Source: Propioniciclava flava
GTDB lineage: Bacteria; Actinomycetota; Actinomycetes; Propionibacteriales; Propionibacteriaceae
Length of the DNA stretch: 64,000 nt
Assembly (NCBI RefSeq): GCF_004126535.1
Contig: NZ_PPCV01000004.1
Coordinates: 248,001 to 312,000, forward strand
Reading direction: 5' to 3'
The position numbers were made by a program, and so were the translations under genes. A model generated the notes under the pieces. The model worked only from the letters and a program-made list of their open reading frames with translations. It did not search any database and was not told the origin of the DNA. Every line of letters begins with the position of its first letter. Positions within the stretch are counted from its first letter, which is position 1. This document shows, piece by piece, positions 18,940 through 27,829 of this stretch.

Positions 18940-19556
18940 TCAGGCCTTCGCCGCCTCGCGGCGGACGTAGTTTCCCTGGGCGATGCGCCGCAATCCTTGG
19001 AGTGCGCGGTCGCCCAGGGCTGTCCCGACGACGACCATGTTGGCCGTCCCGGCCCGGTCCTTCACCGGGGCGATCGCGCCGACGTCCGCGCGGGCGACCG
19101 CGTCTGCGGCATCCGCAGACGCGGGCAAGAGGGAGAGCAGATCCAGGCGTCCCAGATCATGGAGGACGTCGAGCACCTGCGCCACCATCATGATGCCCGC
19201 GTTGCCCTCTTCGACGATCCAATCGCGCTGAGAGCACGCCTCCTTCACCAAGGCCACCGCCCAAGGCGAGGCGGGTTGACGAGACATGGGTAGGGCGCGC
19301 TGGGCTACCTCCATGATCTCTACCAGGCTCGCGTCAGGGGCATCGACCGCGGCCAAGACGGTTTGCGCCTTCGCAATGGTCAAGCCCCTTCGTCCAGCAG
19401 GACGCGGATCAGCCGCAGGCGCTCCTGGTGCGAGGTGTCGTACTCGGTGTGGTTGTAGCCCTGGCGTGCGCCTTCAGGGAGCAGGCCTGCCCGCACGTAG
19501 TACTTGATGGAGGCGGTGCTCACGCCGCTCAACTGTGAGAGTTCGGAGATCCGCAT
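18940..19556 (-). pseudogene. MerR-family regulator interrupted by a frameshift
   Basis: The first 58 residues (19380-19556) are a MerR winged helix: MRISELSQLSGVSTASIKYYVRAGLLP, with GYNHTEYDTSH and RLRLIRVLLDEG. The frame then hits TGA at 19380-19382. The continuation GLTIAKAQTVLAAVD, and a helical C-terminal domain to 18940, lies in another frame. The junction falls at a run of four G on the coding strand (19385-19388). One extra G would restore DEGGLTIAK, which is what the family normally has. So this is a 1-base deletion, a sequencing error, or less likely phase variation. The C-terminal part could start from the TTG at 19383. Repaired length would be about 205 residues. Confidence 0.8.
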
Positions 19557-19562
19557 CGCGGG

Positions 19563-19580
19563 AGACTAACCTCCGATAGT
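19563..19580 (-). promoter_or_regulatory. Candidate promoter/operator of the MerR gene
   Basis: On the minus strand TAGTCT (19568-19563) lies 6 nt before the ATG at 19556, consistent with a leaderless transcript. Overlapping it is an imperfect inverted repeat, ACTA (19565-19568) and TAGT (19577-19580), a possible self-binding site. The rest of the gap up to 19647 shows nothing clear. Confidence 0.35.
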
Positions 19581-19647
19581 TGCCCCTTCAATGGGTGCGG
19601 GGGCCCAGCGTTGCCCGCGTCTTTGGGCCTCGCGCCGCGACGATGAG

Positions 19648-20865
19648 TCAGGGCGCATCGGGCATGGGGGGCGGAGAAGAAGCCCCCTGCGGGCCCGAGG
19701 GGGGAGCGTCGCTCTCGGCCACGGAGGGGGTTGCGGGGCGAGGGGACGCCGGTGCGGGGACCCCCGCCTCGACCTGCGGCACACGTGGATCCGCCATCGC
19801 GGGATCGTTGGAGATGAAGGCGTTCAGCCACCTCATCTGAGGATCGTGATCGACCAGCAGTGCCTTGGCCAGCAGTGTCATCGGCAACGCGAGGAGCGCA
19901 CCGAGGGCACCTATGACGGAACTCCACAGCAGGAGCGAGAGAAACGAGACCAGGGCCGTTACGCCGACCGCGTCGCCGTTGAACTTGGGCTGGATGATCG
20001 ACTGGATCACGAAGTTCACCACCGAATAGATGATGACGACCAGCAAGGCTGTCAGGGGATCGTTGGCCAGCAAGGCCATGACGGTCGGCGGAACCAAGCC
20101 GATGACGAACCCGACGTTGGGGATGTAGTTGGTCAAGAAGGCCAAAATGCCCCACACGAGCGCCAGGGGAACGTTGAGGAGTTCCAGTGCTACCACGTCG
20201 ATGACCGCGACGATCAGGCCGAACACTGAACTGACAACCCAATAGCGGCGCACCCCGACGATGAAGTCGGCGATGGAGTGCCAGATGCGTGGCTGATAGC
20301 GCTTGAGGGCGTCGTTGCGTTCGCCAAACGTGTCGGTGTCGAAGGCTATCATGAAGATCATCACGATGATCACCGTCAAGAGCGTGACGACGTTGGTGAC
20401 GCTCCCGAGTGCGCTAGTCGCCACCCCAGCCAGGTTCGCCGGGGTGATCGCCTTGAGCTGGTCGAGGACCTGCTGCTCTGAGACGCCTACCTGACCCAGG
20501 AGCGCCACGCTTTGGTGATAGAGGTTCCACAACTGGCTTTGATAGCGGGGCAATTCCTGCACCAGGGAGGTCAACGACCACGCCAGTGAGTAGAAGAACG
20601 CCCCCAAGATGGCAAAGACGACGACGGCCAAGATGACCTGAGCGAGGATGCGGGGAACGCCCTTGCGTACCAGGAACGTCTGGATCGGATAGGCCGCGAT
20701 GAAGAGGTTCAGCGTCAGCATCAGGGGGCCGATGATGTCGGAGTACTGATGCATCCCGTACAAGATGATGAGGCCGCCGGTCAGCGTCACCACGATGGTG
20801 GTGACCGCGGGGATGAGGACGCGCTGGGGGCGTGGCGCGGCGGTCGACTCACGGAGCTGTGCCAT
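19648..20865 (-). CDS. AI-2E/PerM-family transporter
   Basis: The 405-residue membrane protein has about eight helices. It starts VTTIVVTLTGGLIILYGMHQYSDIIGPLML, has a soluble helical region of about residues 110-180, and ends its core with LTNYIPNVGFVIGLVPPTVMALL, SIIQPKFNGDAVGVTALVSFLSLLLWSSVIGALGALLALPMT, which is the AI-2E (TqsA/PerM) signature. The last 45 residues are a Pro/Ala/Ser-rich tail, probably disordered. ATG 20865 is 7 nt after TACGCT. The substrate cannot be assigned; members include AI-2 exporters and Na+/H+ antiporters. Confidence 0.88.
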   Translation of the reverse strand: MAQLRESTAAPRPQRVLIPAVTTIVVTLTGGLIILYGMHQYSDIIGPLMLTLNLFIAAYPIQTFLVRKGVPRILAQVILAVVVFAILGAFFYSLAWSLTSLVQELPRYQSQLWNLYHQSVALLGQVGVSEQQVLDQLKAITPANLAGVATSALGSVTNVVTLLTVIIVMIFMIAFDTDTFGERNDALKRYQPRIWHSIADFIVGVRRYWVVSSVFGLIVAVIDVVALELLNVPLALVWGILAFLTNYIPNVGFVIGLVPPTVMALLANDPLTALLVVIIYSVVNFVIQSIIQPKFNGDAVGVTALVSFLSLLLWSSVIGALGALLALPMTLLAKALLVDHDPQMRWLNAFISNDPAMADPRVPQVEAGVPAPASPRPATPSVAESDAPPSGPQGASSPPPMPDAP

Positions 20866-20872
20866 GGCGACC

Positions 20873-20878
20873 AGCGTA
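20873..20878 (-). promoter_or_regulatory. Candidate -10 element for leaderless AI-2E-family gene
   Basis: TACGCT on the minus strand ends 7 nt before the ATG at 20865, a classic leaderless spacing. It is divergent from the similar element of the ABC-F gene. Confidence 0.5.
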
Positions 20879-20912
20879 GGGCTCACGGGAAAGCCCCCTA
20901 CGGCGAACCCGG

Positions 20913-20918
20913 TAGAGT
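20913..20918 (+). promoter_or_regulatory. Candidate -10 element for leaderless ABC-F gene
   Basis: TAGAGT ends 8 nt before the GTG at 20927, and no Shine-Dalgarno is visible in the interval. Confidence 0.5.
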
Positions 20919-20926
20919 GGACCATC

Positions 20927-22528
20927 GTGATTGTTGCGCGCGATGTGTCCGTGGCCGTCGGCGCCCGCACCCTGCTGGAGCCGACCAGTTTCCAGATTGC
21001 CACCGGTGACCGCATCGGTCTGGTGGGGCGCAACGGCGCTGGCAAGACCACCTTGACGAAGATCCTCGCGGGGGAAGGGGCGCCTGCCTCAGGCCAGGTG
21101 ACCAATTCGGGCCTGCTCGGGTACCTGCCCCAAGACCCACGCACCGGCGATCCGGAACAGACCGCCCGAGACCGGATCCTCTCCGCCCGCGGGCTGGACG
21201 GCATCTTGAAGCGGCTGGCGAGCACGTCCCAGGCCATCGCGGATGCGGACTCCGATGAGGAACGTGACGACGCGATGCGTCGCTACAGCCGGGCCGAAGC
21301 CGAGTTGGCGGCCGCCGGTGGATATGCGGCCGAATCCGAGGCGTCCCGCATCTCCGCCAACCTGGGCCTGCCCGACCGGGTGCTCGCCCAAGCGGTGCGG
21401 ACGCTGTCGGGTGGTCAGCGCCGGCGCGTCGAACTGGCACGGATCTTGTTCTCCGGCGCCGACACGCTGCTGCTGGATGAGCCGACCAACCACCTCGACG
21501 CCGACTCGATCACCTGGCTGCGCGGATTCCTGGCGTCCTACCCTGGCGGCATCCTCGTGATCAGCCACGACACCGGCCTGCTCGACGCGGTGGTCACGAA
21601 GGTGTACCACCTCGACGCGAACCGCGGTGAGATGGATCAGTACAACCTGGACTGGAAGAAGTACCTCGTCCAGCGCGAGACCGATGAGAAGCGACGCCGC
21701 CGTGAACGCGCCAACGCGGAAAAGAAGGCTTCGCGGTTGCTGGAGCAGGCCGAAAAGCTGGGCGCCAAGGCGACCAAGGCTGTGGCCGCACAGAACATGG
21801 CGCGACGAGCCGAACGGCTACTCGCGGGGACGGAAGGCCAACGGGCCGCCGACCGCGTCGCCAAGATTCGCTTCCCCGACCCCGCGCCGAGCGGACGCGT
21901 TCCCCTCACGGCGGAAGGGCTCTCCAAGAGCTACGGCAGCCTGGAGGTGTTCACCGGCGTCGACCTGGCGATCGATCGTGGTGCCAACGTCGTCGTCCTC
22001 GGGCTGAACGGCGCGGGCAAGACCACGCTGCTGAGGATCTTGGCCGGTCTGGAGCAGCCCGATACCGGGCGCGTGGTTCCGGGGCATGGGCTCAAGCTGG
22101 GCTACTACGCCCAGGAGCACGAGACGATCGACGTGCAGCGGTCAGTGCTGGAGAACATGGTTTCGGCCTCGCCCAACGTGGACGACACCCAGGTGCGTAA
22201 GATCCTCGGCTCGTTCTTGTTCACCGGAGACGACGTGGACAAGCCAGCAAAGGTGCTCTCCGGCGGGGAGAAGACCAGGCTGGCCCTCGCGATGCTCGTG
22301 GTGAGCGCGGCCAACGTGTTGCTGCTGGACGAACCCACCAACAACCTGGATCCGGCGTCCCGGGCCGAAGTGCTCGACGCGATTCGCACCTATGCGGGGG
22401 CGGTCGTCCTCGTCACCCACGATGAGGGTGCCGTGGAGGCGCTGCAGCCCGACCGGGTACTCCTGCTGCCCGACGGGGATGAGGATCTGTGGAGCCCCGA
22501 GTACGCGGATCTGATCTCGCTGGCCTGA
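20927..22528 (+). CDS. ABC-F family ATPase (ribosome-associated)
   Basis: The 533-residue soluble protein has two ABC domains with no membrane segments. Domain 1 has Walker A LVGRNGAGKTT, signature TLSGGQRRRVE and LLLDEPTNHLD. A charged linker with EKRRRRERANAEKK follows. Domain 2 has VLGLNGAGKTT, VLSGGEKTRLA and LLLDEPTNNLD. This is the ABC-F architecture, whose members act on the ribosomal E-site as translation factors or in antibiotic resistance. The linker type resembles housekeeping EttA/Uup relatives more than resistance proteins, but I cannot assign the subgroup. GTG 20927 was chosen for the near-leaderless TAGAGT and the family N-terminus (IVARDVSV). Confidence 0.92.
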   Translation: MIVARDVSVAVGARTLLEPTSFQIATGDRIGLVGRNGAGKTTLTKILAGEGAPASGQVTNSGLLGYLPQDPRTGDPEQTARDRILSARGLDGILKRLASTSQAIADADSDEERDDAMRRYSRAEAELAAAGGYAAESEASRISANLGLPDRVLAQAVRTLSGGQRRRVELARILFSGADTLLLDEPTNHLDADSITWLRGFLASYPGGILVISHDTGLLDAVVTKVYHLDANRGEMDQYNLDWKKYLVQRETDEKRRRRERANAEKKASRLLEQAEKLGAKATKAVAAQNMARRAERLLAGTEGQRAADRVAKIRFPDPAPSGRVPLTAEGLSKSYGSLEVFTGVDLAIDRGANVVVLGLNGAGKTTLLRILAGLEQPDTGRVVPGHGLKLGYYAQEHETIDVQRSVLENMVSASPNVDDTQVRKILGSFLFTGDDVDKPAKVLSGGEKTRLALAMLVVSAANVLLLDEPTNNLDPASRAEVLDAIRTYAGAVVLVTHDEGAVEALQPDRVLLLPDGDEDLWSPEYADLISLA

Positions 22529-22631
22529 CGCCTCTGCCCCGTGCCGGGTGCGGCGATTACGCCAACCCGCCACGGCGAGGGACGCCCGGTGCTTGGATGG
22601 GGGAGACACCGACACCGGCAGAGAGGTTCCC

Positions 22632-23549
22632 GTGCCGTCCATCCGCCATCGGCGCGTCACGCGCTGGGCCACCCTCTTCATTGTCGTGACTGTTGCCCTC
22701 GGGGGCATGGTCTGCGCGACCGACTCCAGTTCAGCCTGCCCGGCCTGGCCCGTGTGCTACGCCGATCAGGTGGGCCCGGTGATGCAGGCCGGATGGCTGA
22801 AGAACCCGGTGATCGAGTTCGTCCACCGCGCCATCAGTTTCGCGGCACTCGTGCTGCTGGGCGTCTCGGGGTGGATGGGCCGACGGTACGCGGATCCTCG
22901 CGCCCGCGTGTTCCCTTGGGTCGCGCTGGCCTGTGCGATCGGCTCCGCGGTCTTCGGCATGATGATCATCTTGTTCACGCTCCCGCTGGGATTGAGCCTG
23001 CTCGACCTTGCCTTTGCGCTGATTGCCATGGTGCTGATCACGATCACCGACGCTGCGCTGCGGCCTCGTGCCGCAGCCCTTCCGGCGCGCCGAGGGCTGG
23101 CGCGCCTCACCACTGCCGCGCTCAGCGTGCTGATCGTGATGCACCTGCTGGGGAGCGTGGTCGCCGGGACCACGCCTGACGGTGTCGCCTCCTTCACTCG
23201 GTGCCTGAGTTGGCCCTTGTGGGAGGTCCACGACCTCGACCGTTTCCCCGCCTTGCAGATCACCCGGATCGTGTTGGCCGCCGTCGCGATCGTGGTGATC
23301 GTCGCGGTGGCGGCGCTGGCTCAGCGGCAACGACGTGGCCGCGTCCCGGCGTGGATCGCCGTCGCGCTGGTGGCGATCGAGCAGATCCTGGCCGCCGTCA
23401 TCACCACCGCAGGCTTGGCCCCCACCCAGACCAACGGCATCGACGCGACCATTGCGGTCACCTACTCCGCCGTTGCGGTCGCGATCATGTGGGCGCTGTG
23501 CTGGGTCCTGGGGGAGAGCCTGGGCGGGATCCGGACTCAGTCGAGGTAG
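22632..23549 (+). CDS. COX15/CtaA-like membrane protein, probably divergent
   Basis: The 305-residue protein has about eight transmembrane helices. It shares the first half of the heme A synthase layout: a cysteine pair CPAWPVC in the first outer loop and EFVHRAIS (the Glu-x-x-His-Arg motif). Helices that normally carry the other heme-ligand histidines instead read SLLDLAFALIAM and AVTYSAVAVAIM. A histidine occurs in VIVMHLLGS. A bona fide ctaA lies at 9900-10805, so this is a paralogue of unknown function. GTG 22632 has AGAGAGG upstream. The 103-bp gap before it shows nothing else. It overlaps the convergent DUF2630 gene by 13 bp. Confidence 0.72.
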   Translation: MPSIRHRRVTRWATLFIVVTVALGGMVCATDSSSACPAWPVCYADQVGPVMQAGWLKNPVIEFVHRAISFAALVLLGVSGWMGRRYADPRARVFPWVALACAIGSAVFGMMIILFTLPLGLSLLDLAFALIAMVLITITDAALRPRAAALPARRGLARLTTAALSVLIVMHLLGSVVAGTTPDGVASFTRCLSWPLWEVHDLDRFPALQITRIVLAAVAIVVIVAVAALAQRQRRGRVPAWIAVALVAIEQILAAVITTAGLAPTQTNGIDATIAVTYSAVAVAIMWALCWVLGESLGGIRTQSR

Positions 23550-23785
23550 TCCTCCACGACAGCGGCCGGACGCATCTGCTCGCGTGCGGGATCGGCATGG
23601 AACTCACGATCAGCCTGACGTCGCCGCAAAAGATCCCACAGCCGATCGAGCCGGATCTCGAGTTCCGCGATCCGCTCATGCTCGGATTGGGTGGTGATCT
23701 GGCCTGACGCGAGTTGACCGCGCAGGCGCCGCTCCTCATCAATAGCAGCGGTGATGGAGTCGTGAATCTGATCGTCGGTCGTCAT
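23537..23785 (-). CDS. DUF2630 family protein
   Basis: This small 82-residue protein is highly charged and helical, containing DQIHDSITAAIDEERRLRGQL and ERIAELEIRLDRLWDLLRRRQADRE, which form a short coiled-coil pattern and match the DUF2630 family of actinobacteria. No function is known. ATG 23785 has GAAAGGG upstream. It overlaps the end of the convergent COX15-like gene. Confidence 0.8.
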   Translation of the reverse strand: MTTDDQIHDSITAAIDEERRLRGQLASGQITTQSEHERIAELEIRLDRLWDLLRRRQADREFHADPAREQMRPAAVVEDYLD

Positions 23786-23807
23786 GGGGCACCCTTTCGG
23801 AAGGTTG

Positions 23808-25151
23808 TCACGGCGTCGAAGGAGCGCCCGAGTGCGGGCCACGCCGCCCCGGTGCCGGATCCGAATCGGCCAGCACTGAGGTATCCGACGCTACCGCGGG
23901 CACGCGCCGTTCCCTAGGGGCAGGCGCGCCACGGCGCCCCATCAGCCCGCGCAACGTCAGGAAACGCACCAGCGTCGCGACCGCGTTCGCCACGACGAGC
24001 ACGACGATCTCCACCTGAGGACTCGCCTCGGGGGCGCTCGCGTGCAGGATCCCGAGGGCGCCGCTGGTCAGCGCCAAGGCCACACCGAATGCGGCAAGAC
24101 CTCCGAGGTGGTCGCGCCACAGGCGGGCCCGGCCGACGACGCGGAACGTGAACAGCCGGTTGGCGGCCGTGTTGGCGATCGCCGTAGCCACCAGGGTTAT
24201 CGCGTTGGCCACCTGCGCCCCTAACGGCTCCCTGAGCAGCAGGTAGAGCGCGAAATAGGCCAGGGTGCTGGCCACCCCGACGACGCCGAAACGCAACCCT
24301 TGCCCCAGCAAACCGGCCGGGACGCCCGGGGCCTGGTGCGTATCGCGGCCCAGATCGGCTCGCAGCGTCCGCACGGGGATTCGCCCCGAGGCGAACCCGG
24401 TGAGAAGCCGCCAGACGCCGCGCAGGTCTTCGCGGGCGGTCGCGACGATGTCGACGCTCGAGCGGGGATCGTCCACCCAGTCGACGGGGACCTCGGCGAT
24501 CCGCAACCCGGAGCGCTGCGCCAGCATCAACAATTCGGTATCGAAGAACCAGTTGGTGTCTTCGATCACCGGCAGGAGCGCCTGGGCCACGGACGCGCGG
24601 ACGGCCTTGAAGCCGCATTGGGCGTCGCTGAACCTGGCTCCCAGCGTGCCGTGCAGGATCAGGTTGTAGCAACGTGACGTGAACTCGCGCAGCGCCCCCC
24701 GTGTGACGCGCGACGCAGGGGTGAGGCGGGTGCCGATGGCAAGATCGCTGTGCCCGCTGATGAGGGGGGCGACCAGCGGGGCCAGCGCAGCCAGGTCGGT
24801 GGAGAGATCCACGTCCATATAGGCGACCACGTCGGCGTCGGAGGCCAACCAGACCTGCTTCAGGGCCCGCCCCCGACCCTTCTGATCCATGTGGACGGCG
24901 TGCACCTGGGGGAGTTCTGCGGCGAGGCGTTCGGCCACAGCCCACGTCTGGTCGGTGCTCGCGTTGTCGGCGATGGTGATGCGGGAGGCCCACGGGAACG
25001 TGTCCGACAAAGCTGCATGGAGCCGGTGGACCGACTCCGACAAATCCTCCTCCTCGTTGTACACCGGAATGACGATCTCGACCACGGCCGTTGTGGGGAG
25101 CCCGGGACGGGCGTGCGCGGCGAACGTTGAGGCGGTGGTCATGGTGGTCAC
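23808..25151 (-). CDS. GT2 glycosyltransferase fused to a GtrA-like membrane domain
   Basis: The 447-residue protein has an N-terminal GT-A domain (about residues 20-250) of the dolichyl-phosphate-mannose synthase type: EIVIPVYNEEEDLSESV, ITIADNASTDQT, DVVAYMDVDLSTDL and DAQCGFKAVRA. A C-terminal GtrA-like domain follows (about 285-410) with four helices, containing FGVVGVASTLAYFALYLLL and ANTAANRLFTF. It likely loads a sugar onto polyprenyl phosphate and may help flip it. GTG 25151 overlaps the stop of the upstream GT-C gene by 4 bp; ATG 25142 is possible. Partnership with that GT-C enzyme is inferred from the coupling. Confidence 0.88.
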   Translation of the reverse strand: MTTMTTASTFAAHARPGLPTTAVVEIVIPVYNEEEDLSESVHRLHAALSDTFPWASRITIADNASTDQTWAVAERLAAELPQVHAVHMDQKGRGRALKQVWLASDADVVAYMDVDLSTDLAALAPLVAPLISGHSDLAIGTRLTPASRVTRGALREFTSRCYNLILHGTLGARFSDAQCGFKAVRASVAQALLPVIEDTNWFFDTELLMLAQRSGLRIAEVPVDWVDDPRSSVDIVATAREDLRGVWRLLTGFASGRIPVRTLRADLGRDTHQAPGVPAGLLGQGLRFGVVGVASTLAYFALYLLLREPLGAQVANAITLVATAIANTAANRLFTFRVVGRARLWRDHLGGLAAFGVALALTSGALGILHASAPEASPQVEIVVLVVANAVATLVRFLTLRGLMGRRGAPAPRERRVPAVASDTSVLADSDPAPGRRGPHSGAPSTP

Positions 25152-27253
25152 CGCCCGCTCAGGTCGTAGACGGTGGTGCCCCCAACCGTCGTGGCCGGGT
25201 AGGTGGCCGCAACCCAGGCGGCGATCTCGGAGGCTGCCTCACTCCCGCCGCGGCGTCGCCCGTTCATCTCGCCACCGATGAAGTAGTGGATTCTCCCCTC
25301 GGCGACGTAAGCCTGGAACTGCTCCAACGTCGGGGAGGGATCCGATCCGTTGAAGCCGCCGACGGCCATGACCGGCAGGTTCGTGGCCAGTTGATAGCTG
25401 GCCGCGTTCTGTGCGCCGATGGTGGCCGCGACCCACCTGTAGTCCGAGGCATCGGACGTCAGCGCGACGGCCAGGTCGTGGCTGACCTCGGCTCCGTTGA
25501 GGAGACCTCCCCCACCCGCGGCGCCCGACCGAGGCGTGCTGGGAGCCGACTCGGCGCTGCGGCCGGACGTCCCACCGGGAGCACCACCTCGGCTCCCGTC
25601 GCGACTCCCAGGCATGGTCTGGGGTGTTCTGCTCGAGGGGGTCCCCCCTGACAGGCCGGAGCCGTCGGGTGCGCCCTCATTCCGGCGTCCCCCCACGCCT
25701 CCACCGCCAGGACCGCCACGGCCACCCATCCCTGCTTTGATGGGTCCCGCGGTGACGATGGACCCCGAGTGGGGCGTCGCGGCGGTCTGCAGCGCGAACG
25801 AGGCAGGCGACAGCAGCGCTCCCACCATGCCCAAGGTGAGGGTCGCGCGGGTGAGCGCCAAGGCCGTCGCCGGGGCGAAAGCGAGCCCACCTGCAGCGAG
25901 GATTAACGCTGCAAGCGCCACCCAGCCAACGACGGCGTAGATGCCGCCCGCCTCGGACGTGTAGAACACGGCGAGTGCACCCGTGGCCACCGCGGACGCG
26001 GCCAGCGAGCCGCGGACCCAGGCTCGCTCCCGGTAGGCCCACGCCACCCCCAACCCGAGCGCCAGCGTGATGCCCAAGAACGGCGTCAGGGCGACGGTGT
26101 AGTAATCGTGGTAGATCCCGGCCATCGCGCTGAAGACCGCCCCGGTGAGCAGCAGCGAGCCGCCCGAGGCGACGATCGCCGCCCGCACCACGGACGCGCC
26201 CTCGCCGCGTCGGCGTCCGAGCAGGACCAGGCCCACCACCGCGAGCAGCACCGTCGCCGGGATGAGCCAGGCGACCATTCCGCCGGAAACCCCCGTGAAC
26301 AGCCGCAACACTCCATGCGACCCCCACATGCCCCCCGGCGCGCCGCCGCCTACCGACCCGACCTCCTCGCCGGTGAGTCGACCTAGGCCGTTGTAGCCGA
26401 AGGCCAACTCCAGGAACGAGTTGGTCTGCGAGCCGCCCATGTACGGACGCAAAGAGGCCGGTGTCAGCGTGAACACGGCGACATACCAGCCCGCTGACAC
26501 CACCAGGGCGACGGCGGCCGTCACCAGATCGATGATGCGCTGACGCCACGAGGCGGGCGCCAGCAGGAGATAGGCGATTCCCAGCGGCGGAAGCACGAGG
26601 AATGCCTGGAGGGTTTTGGTGAGGAAGGCGAACCCGACGGCGACACCCGCCAACGCCAACCAGCGCCGCGAGGCACTCTCGCACGCCCGCACCACGCAGT
26701 AAGTTGCCGCCGTCAACAACAACATCAAGAGCGCGTCGGGGTTGTTGAAGCGGAACATCAGCACCGAGACGGGCGTCAGCGCGAAGGCGGCAGCACCGAA
26801 CAGGGCGAGACCGTGCACCGTCCCGCTACTCAGCGCGCGTCCATCGTGGGGTGACCAGCCTCGCAGAGCCCGCCGCGCGGTGGCGAACACGAGCCAGGCA
26901 GTCAGAACACCCATGAGCGCCTGCGGGACGAGGATCGACCACGAACTCAGCCCGAAGATCCGCACCGACAACCCCGTCACCCACAGCGCGGCGGGAGGCT
27001 TGTCGACGGTGATGGCATTCCCGGCGTCCAGGCTTCCGAAGAACCACGCAGTCCAGTTCTGGCCCCCAGCCTGAGCTGCAGCCGAATAGAAGGAGTTGGC
27101 CCAGCCGGAGGCACCCAGACCCCACACATACAGCACGGCCGTCGCGGCCAAGAGCGCTGCCAGGCTGACGCGCTGCGCCACAAGGACGCGCCGGGCCGGA
27201 CGCTGTGAGGCCTGAGCGTCGGGTGGGGGAACGAGTGCGTCGAGATCGGTCAT
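25148..27253 (-). CDS. GT-C family (ArnT/PMT-like, GT39/GT83) glycosyltransferase
   Basis: The 701-residue membrane protein has about 11-12 helices. The first loop holds FYSAAAQAGGQNWTAWFFGSLD and ITVDKPPAALWVTGL, typical of PMT_2 enzymes that use polyprenyl-phosphate sugars. Residues about 500-590 form a Gly/Pro/Ser-rich low-complexity segment (GMGGRGGPGGGGVGG). A soluble C-terminal domain with AVGGFNGSDPSPTLEQFQAYVAEGRIHYFIGGE follows, as in the YkcB group. The neighbour at 23808 could make its lipid-linked donor. The acceptor (protein or glycan) is unknown. Confidence 0.87.
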   Translation of the reverse strand: MTDLDALVPPPDAQASQRPARRVLVAQRVSLAALLAATAVLYVWGLGASGWANSFYSAAAQAGGQNWTAWFFGSLDAGNAITVDKPPAALWVTGLSVRIFGLSSWSILVPQALMGVLTAWLVFATARRALRGWSPHDGRALSSGTVHGLALFGAAAFALTPVSVLMFRFNNPDALLMLLLTAATYCVVRACESASRRWLALAGVAVGFAFLTKTLQAFLVLPPLGIAYLLLAPASWRQRIIDLVTAAVALVVSAGWYVAVFTLTPASLRPYMGGSQTNSFLELAFGYNGLGRLTGEEVGSVGGGAPGGMWGSHGVLRLFTGVSGGMVAWLIPATVLLAVVGLVLLGRRRGEGASVVRAAIVASGGSLLLTGAVFSAMAGIYHDYYTVALTPFLGITLALGLGVAWAYRERAWVRGSLAASAVATGALAVFYTSEAGGIYAVVGWVALAALILAAGGLAFAPATALALTRATLTLGMVGALLSPASFALQTAATPHSGSIVTAGPIKAGMGGRGGPGGGGVGGRRNEGAPDGSGLSGGTPSSRTPQTMPGSRDGSRGGAPGGTSGRSAESAPSTPRSGAAGGGGLLNGAEVSHDLAVALTSDASDYRWVAATIGAQNAASYQLATNLPVMAVGGFNGSDPSPTLEQFQAYVAEGRIHYFIGGEMNGRRRGGSEAASEIAAWVAATYPATTVGGTTVYDLSGR

Positions 27254-27322
27254 GGTCGTAGTCCACGCTCACCCGCTGATGGGGCCGTGTGGGGCGGCTG
27301 TGAGGGGCCTATGAGCGGTCGG

Positions 27323-27328
27323 TAGTCT
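27323..27328 (+). promoter_or_regulatory. Candidate -10 element for leaderless DUF456 gene
   Basis: TAGTCT lies 6 nt before the ATG at 27335, and no ribosome-binding site is present. Confidence 0.45.
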
Positions 27329-27334
27329 GGGCCA

Positions 27335-27829
27335 ATGCCCGAGCCGCTCCTCGCACTGCTGTGCATCGTTTTGGCCGTTGTCGGTTGCTGCGGTGTGGTG
27401 GTGCCGGTGCTGCCGGGGTCCGTCACGGTGATGGCGGCGCTCCTGGTGTGGGCATGGTGGGGGCCATCGACGTGGGGATGGGTCGCCTTCGGTGTCGGTG
27501 CGGTGCTGCTGATCGTCGGTTTCGCGTCGCAATACGTCGTGACCGGCGCCCGGCTCAAACAACGACAGATCCCGCAACGATCCGTGGTGATCGGGCTCCT
27601 GTGCGGCGTGGTGGGGATGTTCGTGATCCCGTACCTGGGGCTTCCCCTGGGGTTCATCGCCGGTTTGTGGCTGGCCGAGTACGCGCGGGTGAAGGATCCC
27701 GGCGAGGCGACGGCGAGCAGTTGGGTCGCGCTGAAGTCCGTCGGCATCGGTATGGCCGTGGAGTTGCTCTGCGCGCTGACGGCGTCTGGGATCCTGCTCG
27801 CCAGCATCCTCACGAGCTGGTTCGCCTAA
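27335..27829 (+). CDS. DUF456 family membrane protein
   Basis: The 164-residue protein is very hydrophobic. It has about four helices and the DUF456 features VVGCCGVVVPVLPGS near the N-terminus and VVGMFVIPYLGLPLGFIAGLWLAEYAR in the middle (Gly-rich helix-packing segments). The function is unknown. It is divergent from the GT-C gene and stands alone upstream of the methylmalonyl-CoA decarboxylase operon. Confidence 0.83.
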   Translation: MPEPLLALLCIVLAVVGCCGVVVPVLPGSVTVMAALLVWAWWGPSTWGWVAFGVGAVLLIVGFASQYVVTGARLKQRQIPQRSVVIGLLCGVVGMFVIPYLGLPLGFIAGLWLAEYARVKDPGEATASSWVALKSVGIGMAVELLCALTASGILLASILTSWFA

